From assembly GCA_944319815.1 (NCBI GenBank), contig CALUEX010000024.1:1-35027 (forward strand): a DNA stretch of 35,027 nt, written 5' to 3'. This document shows, one piece after another, positions 32,193-35,027 of the stretch; position 1 is the stretch's first letter, and every line of letters begins with the position of its first letter. Under the pieces are notes generated by a model. It did not search any database. It had not been told where the DNA came from and saw only the letters and a list, made by a program, of their open reading frames with translations. This DNA is from an uncultured Prevotella sp. GTDB taxonomy: Bacteria; Bacteroidota; Bacteroidia; Bacteroidales; Bacteroidaceae. A program made the translations under genes and the position numbers.

Positions 32193-32843
32193 ATGGCGAC
32201 ATTAATTTCCCCGTCACTGCTGGCAGCGAACTTTCTCGACTTGCAGCATGACATCGACATGATTAACCGCAGCGATGCCGACTGGCTACACTTGGATGTC
32301 ATGGACGGAGTGTTCGTGCCGAACATCTCGTTCGGGTTTCCCGTTATAGAGGCTGTGGCCAAAGTTTGCAAGAAGCCACTGGACGTGCACTTCATGATAA
32401 CCAAGCCGGAAAGGTACATCTCAAGGACGGCAGCCACCGGGGCCATGATGATGAACGTACACTACGAAGCGTGCACGCACCTGCACCGCACGGTACATGA
32501 AATACACGAAGCCGGCATGAAGGCAGGCGTGACCCTTAACCCATCGACACCGGTCTGTATGCTTGAGGACATCATCGAGGACGTAGACATGGTGCTGCTC
32601 ATGAGCGTAAACCCCGGTTTCGGGGGACAAGCGTTCATCGAAAACACAATAAAGAAGGTGGAACGCCTACGCAAGATGATAGACGCCTCAGGCTCAAACG
32701 CCTTGATTGAGGTAGACGGCGGAGTGCAGGCTGAAACCGCCCCACGCCTTGTAAAGGCAGGCGTTGACGTGCTTGTAAGTGGCAGCTACATATTCAAGGC
32801 CGCTAAACCGGAAGATGTAATAAAGAGTCTCAAGGAACTATAA
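32193..32843 (+). CDS. rpe: Ribulose-phosphate 3-epimerase
   Basis: Interconverts ribulose 5-phosphate and xylulose 5-phosphate in the pentose phosphate pathway. TIM-barrel protein of 216 residues, normal length. Signature segments are ISPSLLAANF at the start, LHLDVMDGVFVPN and DVHFMITKPE (metal ligands His and Asp), MSVNPGFGGQAFI (phosphate loop) and IEVDGGV (catalytic Asp). A 41-residue ORF ends 15 nt upstream; no ribosome-binding site is evident. The split transketolase lies about 15 kb away, so metabolic linkage is not operonic. Confidence 0.95.
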   Translation: MATLISPSLLAANFLDLQHDIDMINRSDADWLHLDVMDGVFVPNISFGFPVIEAVAKVCKKPLDVHFMITKPERYISRTAATGAMMMNVHYEACTHLHRTVHEIHEAGMKAGVTLNPSTPVCMLEDIIEDVDMVLLMSVNPGFGGQAFIENTIKKVERLRKMIDASGSNALIEVDGGVQAETAPRLVKAGVDVLVSGSYIFKAAKPEDVIKSLKEL

Positions 32844-32855
32844 GCAATCAATAAC

Positions 32856-32932
32856 CAAGAGCCAAGGATTAGGAAAATATGCTTTTTACGGTTAAAGCCG
32901 ACAACGCACACCTTCTTAATCCTTGGCTCTTG
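32856..32932. terminator. Inverted repeat between convergent rpe and sigma factor genes
   Basis: Perfect 16-nt arms (32856-32871 and 32917-32932; CAAGAGCCAAGGATTA) around a 45-nt spacer, with partial outward extension. The right arm is followed by a T-rich tract (ATTATTTTTTC). It can form the 3' ends of both genes and has the same architecture as the other word-type inverted repeats. Confidence 0.65.
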
Positions 32933-32941
32933 ATTATTTTT

Positions 32942-33538
32942 TCAGTCTAACTGCAAGACGATGTTATGCTCACGTGTCATCCTGCGCAAATTGAGGATGG
33001 CGTACCTCATCCGCCCAAGCGACGTATTGATGCTTACGCCTGTAAGCTCGGCAATCTCCTTGAAAGACAAGTCTTGGTAAAAGCGCATGAATACCACCTC
33101 GCGTTGCGTTGGCGGCAAAAGATTCATCATCTTCTTAACGTCAGCCAAGACCTGCTCGTTGACAAACCTGTTCTCAACGTTCTGGTCGAGCAATTCGCCG
33201 CAACTGATGTTTGACAGGTCATTACTCTCGGTCGGCTCAATCAGGCTGCGGGAACGCACCTCCCTGTACCAGTCCATTATAACGTTATGTGCAATCCTCA
33301 TTATCCAGGCACTGAACTTGCCGCTATCGACATAACGGCCTTCATGCAGCTTCGTAATGACCTTGACAAAAGTTTCCTGGAACAAGTCATTGGCTTTGTC
33401 TTCGTCCCTCACGACGAAATATATATACGAAAACAACTTACCCTGTGTACGAGACAAAAGTTCGTCGAAGGCTTTGTTGTCCCCGTTGATGTAAGACAAG
33501 GCCAATTCCTCATCCGTCAACAAGTTCAAATTTTCCAT
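32942..33538 (-). CDS. RNA polymerase sigma factor, ECF (sigma-70 family)
   Basis: Extracytoplasmic-function-type sigma factor of 198 residues. Region 2 is seen at about 15-90 (FDELLSRTQGKLFSYIYFVV, DKANDLFQETFVKV, FSAWIMRIAHNVIMDWYRE) and region 4 at about 130-185 (LPPTQREVVFMRFYQDLSFK, EIAELTGVSINTSLGRMRYA). A longer than usual linker joins them. No anti-sigma gene or SusC/D pair is adjacent, so the signal is unknown. It has a consensus promoter of its own. Confidence 0.92.
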   Translation of the reverse strand: MENLNLLTDEELALSYINGDNKAFDELLSRTQGKLFSYIYFVVRDEDKANDLFQETFVKVITKLHEGRYVDSGKFSAWIMRIAHNVIMDWYREVRSRSLIEPTESNDLSNISCGELLDQNVENRFVNEQVLADVKKMMNLLPPTQREVVFMRFYQDLSFKEIAELTGVSINTSLGRMRYAILNLRRMTREHNIVLQLD

Positions 33539-33624
33539 TATTACTTTTTTTATCTTTATTAAGTAATGATGTTCCGATAGGCTAAGGTTGTTTGTTTAAA
33601 TTAAAAATAACTTTATAACGTTTG

Positions 33625-33655
33625 CAAAAATAAGAAGATTTGCCCATTTGGCAAA
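33625..33655 (-). promoter_or_regulatory. Promoter of the ECF sigma factor gene
   Basis: TATTTTTG (33625-33632) with TTTG (33652-33655) 19 nt upstream on the minus strand. The leader would be about 80 nt. Confidence 0.75.
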
Positions 33656-33748
33656 AAAATTGCTTAATAATTTACCATTTAAAGTCATGAATATCCGCAA
33701 ACAGCCAGGCGGCCGTCAACCAAACAAAACCCAACAAAGCATTTGTCC

Positions 33749-33853
33749 CTAACTACTTGACGAGCGAAACGGGCGCGGGTTTCATTGAGCGAAGCGAGAA
33801 CTGCCTTAACCGCTTTAACCACTAATGAATGGGGACTTTACGGGCATTCACCT
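33749..33853 (-). repeat. Dispersed repeat copy 5, reverse orientation
   Basis: Read on the minus strand it runs GAATGCCCGTAAAGTCCCCATTC, AGTGGTTAAAGCGGTTAAGG, a CGCTTCGCT / GTTTCGCTCG near-palindrome, and CAAGTAGTTAG, matching the copy at 30611-30721. It overlaps the last bases and stop codon of the lipoprotein gene. Confidence 0.65.
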
Positions 33854-34405
33854 TAAGAGCTCCAAAGGCTCAAGCCCGTCGATATGCTTTATGCCAGGCA
33901 AACCGAGATAAGTTTCCTGCACCCCATACACCCAGATGAATATGCCCTTGTTCCCCGGATTATCTACAAGGTTCAGCTTACTGCGTATTGCCTTGGAGCA
34001 GGTTGTCAGGCTTATCGGCACCGTCTCTTCCTCATCCACCACGCCTGGGTCGTCAGCTATTAGTATTGCCGTGTCATAGTTGAAATCAGGGCCGAACTCA
34101 TACCTGCGCTTACCGTAAGCGCCCGTTGCGGCTCCCACGATATACCCCTTAACCCAGATTTGGCCATATATTACATGAGACCTGAACGTGCCGACGTCAA
34201 CGGTGTCTCCCAAATAAACAACGTCATCGTCAACATCGCTCCCTTCACCATACCATCCACCGTTATCGCCCGTGCCGTCGCCGGCTTCGCCTTCGACAAC
34301 ATCCTCCGGCGGTTCCTCCCTATCCTCACCCAAATATGTTTTTTCACAGGATAAAGTGCAAAAAAGAACGGACAGCTGTAATATCGCAAATAGTATTCTT
34401 TTCAT
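33848..34405 (-). CDS. Lipoprotein with DUF6359-type domain
   Basis: Secreted lipoprotein of 185 residues. Signal sequence with a lipobox ending LFCTLSC, so Cys20 is the likely lipidated residue. An acidic, Gly-rich linker follows (about 25-70: EDREEPPEDVVEGEAGDG and onward). The C-terminal part (about 75-183) resembles the OB-like DUF6359 fold: VKGYIVGAATGAYGKRRYEF, NYDTAILIADDPG, GNKGIFIWVYGVQETYLGLPG (in part) and a terminal GLEPLELL. No catalytic residues are apparent. Its promoter directly follows a separate short transcription unit on the same strand. Confidence 0.8.
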   Translation of the reverse strand: MKRILFAILQLSVLFCTLSCEKTYLGEDREEPPEDVVEGEAGDGTGDNGGWYGEGSDVDDDVVYLGDTVDVGTFRSHVIYGQIWVKGYIVGAATGAYGKRRYEFGPDFNYDTAILIADDPGVVDEEETVPISLTTCSKAIRSKLNLVDNPGNKGIFIWVYGVQETYLGLPGIKHIDGLEPLELLR

Positions 34406-34436
34406 AATAGTTAGAAACAGTGAACGAAAGGTTTGG

Positions 34437-34467
34437 CAAATTTAACAAAAATACAGCAAACGACAAA
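34437..34467 (-). promoter_or_regulatory. Promoter of the DUF6359 lipoprotein gene
   Basis: TAAATTTG (34437-34444) with TTTG (34464-34467) 19 nt upstream on the minus strand, an ideal match. Start of transcription would be near 34430. Confidence 0.75.
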
Positions 34468-34477
34468 GGGGCAGGAC

Positions 34478-34514
34478 AAAAAAAAGAGGTTGATGCAGGA
34501 TGCTACCAACCTCT
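34478..34514 (-). terminator. Intrinsic terminator with an eight-T run
   Basis: On the minus strand AGAGGTTG pairs with CAACCTCT and is followed by eight Ts (34485-34478). It stands upstream of the lipoprotein promoter and so ends a transcript coming from 34515 or beyond. Confidence 0.75.
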
Positions 34515-34550
34515 GGCGATTTCGTCCAAATATTCGAAATCATAAATAAG
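34478..34550 (-). ncRNA. Candidate small RNA of about 70 nt
   Basis: On the minus strand a consensus promoter (34557-34588) is followed after about 40 nt by a strong terminator (34485-34514). The predicted transcript contains no good start codon with an in-frame end before the terminator; a frame ending DFEYLDEIARGW has no proper start. It could be a small RNA, or an attenuated leader of the lipoprotein gene. Existence rests on promoter and terminator patterns only. Confidence 0.4.
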
Positions 34551-34556
34551 ATGTGG

Positions 34557-34588
34557 CAAATATATAATTTTACAACGAACTATGCAAA
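34557..34588 (-). promoter_or_regulatory. Promoter of the candidate small RNA
   Basis: TATATTTG (34557-34564) with TTTG (34585-34588) 20 nt upstream on the minus strand. Expected transcript start near 34550. Confidence 0.65.
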
Positions 34589-34862
34589 TTTTTACGGATA
34601 AAAATCAAATATTTAACACATCAACACTTTAACACCCGAAAAAACGACAAATCACAGCATTAAAATACCTACAGAATGAAGATTTATCAAAACGGCAACG
34701 GGAAAACCACGGCAAACTTCGTAACCTGCCGCAAGTACATTCTTTATAATGAAAACACCCATTGGCGGAACTATTTGTGTCTCTACCGCGGCAGATGCTT
34801 ACGGTTTATTGCGTTTCGACGGCTTTTTGTTACGGTTTTCGCCTGCTTCCGGCAAGCCTGCA
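34589..34862. other. Intergenic region without a supported gene
   Basis: AT-rich first half, then unremarkable sequence. Open frames at 34676-34966 and 34749-34952 run through repeat array E and read as its translation, with no family resemblance. Confidence 0.5.
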
Positions 34863-34950
34863 AAAGGTGCCCTTTCATGGCGCGAAAGGACACCTTTCAG
34901 AAGGCGAAAAGCCATATATTGCAGGCTGAAAGGACACCGTTTGAAACAGT
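34863..34950. repeat. 22-nt-period palindromic array E (4 units)
   Basis: Units start at 34863, 34885, 34907 and 34929. Cores are AAAGGTGCCCTTTC, AAAGGACACCTTTC, a degenerate AAAAGCCATATATT, and AAAGGACACCGTTTG. The first two pair as a hairpin (AAAGGTG-N2-CTTTC with GAAAG-N2-CACCTTT). Confidence 0.8.
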
Positions 34951-34981
34951 AACTGACCTTTCCTGAAATTAGTTGACAGTT

Positions 34982-35027
34982 ATGTTGGTTAATAACAGTC
35001 TTTGTTTACAATATCAGGTGTTATTCC
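34982..35027 (+). CDS. Possible start of a gene leaving the window
   Basis: An ATG at 34982 opens a frame (MLVNNSLCLQYQVLF) that stays open to the window edge. It is far too short to identify, and no promoter is obvious. It may be chance. Confidence 0.15.
   Translation, partial: MLVNNSLCLQYQVLF

Noticed and set aside
34676-34966. Open frame of 96 codons through array E
   Set aside because: It reads through the 22-nt repeat array; translations like this appear at each array in changing frames, and no family is recognisable.
34971-34981. Shared AGTTGACAGTT word near both ends of the window (also at about 49-59 on the minus strand)
   Set aside because: Only about 11 bases match, which is too short to argue for a direct or inverted repeat bounding the region.

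Overview
The window reads as Bacteroidales, most likely a Prevotella-like genome. Supporting signs are the Bacteroidetes promoter signature (a -7 element TAnnTTTG with a TTTG or TTG about 19-20 nt upstream) in front of many genes, few Shine-Dalgarno sites, a type IX secretion (T9SS) cargo signal, PorT-like and OprP-like barrel proteins, a DUF6359-type lipoprotein and long gaps between genes. I see no phage, plasmid, transposase, rRNA, tRNA or CRISPR locus. Most genes are core housekeeping genes; the unusual content is in the intergenic DNA.

Layout. 1-8.5 kb (+): HIT protein, trmD, aminopeptidase P with a secreted bleomycin-hydrolase-type peptidase, recJ, recQ. 8.6-11.7 kb (-): a GH28 pectinase and a POT-family transporter. 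12.1-17.2 kb (-): a four-gene sugar operon made of transketolase N half, transketolase C half, an FGGY kinase and an AraA/FucI-type isomerase. 17.5-19.6 kb (-): LysM/periplasmic-binding-protein fusion plus an outer-membrane barrel. 20-23.8 kb (+): T9SS cargo and uvrA. 24.3-29.7 kb: porin (-), yjbQ (+), fabI (-), and the anaerobic ribonucleotide reductase pair nrdD-nrdG (-). 30.7-34.4 kb: a hemerythrin-LuxR regulator (-), an unlisted 41-residue ORF followed by rpe (+), an ECF sigma factor (-) and a lipoprotein (-).

How genes work together. The isomerase, kinase and two transketolase halves form a complete aldose to ketose to ketose-phosphate to transketolase route with no epimerase or aldolase. 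That architecture fits the D-apiose route, and a pectinase lies nearby, but the substrate is an inference. NrdD/NrdG and the hemerythrin regulator suggest anaerobic life with oxygen or nitrosative sensing.

The most striking pattern is a family of short palindromic arrays with a 22-nt period (core AAAGG-N4-CTTT plus an 8-nt spacer) at five intergenic sites, in 4, 4, 8, 4 and 4 units. A second theme is long intergenic inverted repeats built from short words such as GGAGTTAA, with several homologous dispersed copies. I do not recognise either as a described system. All positions and matches were read by eye.
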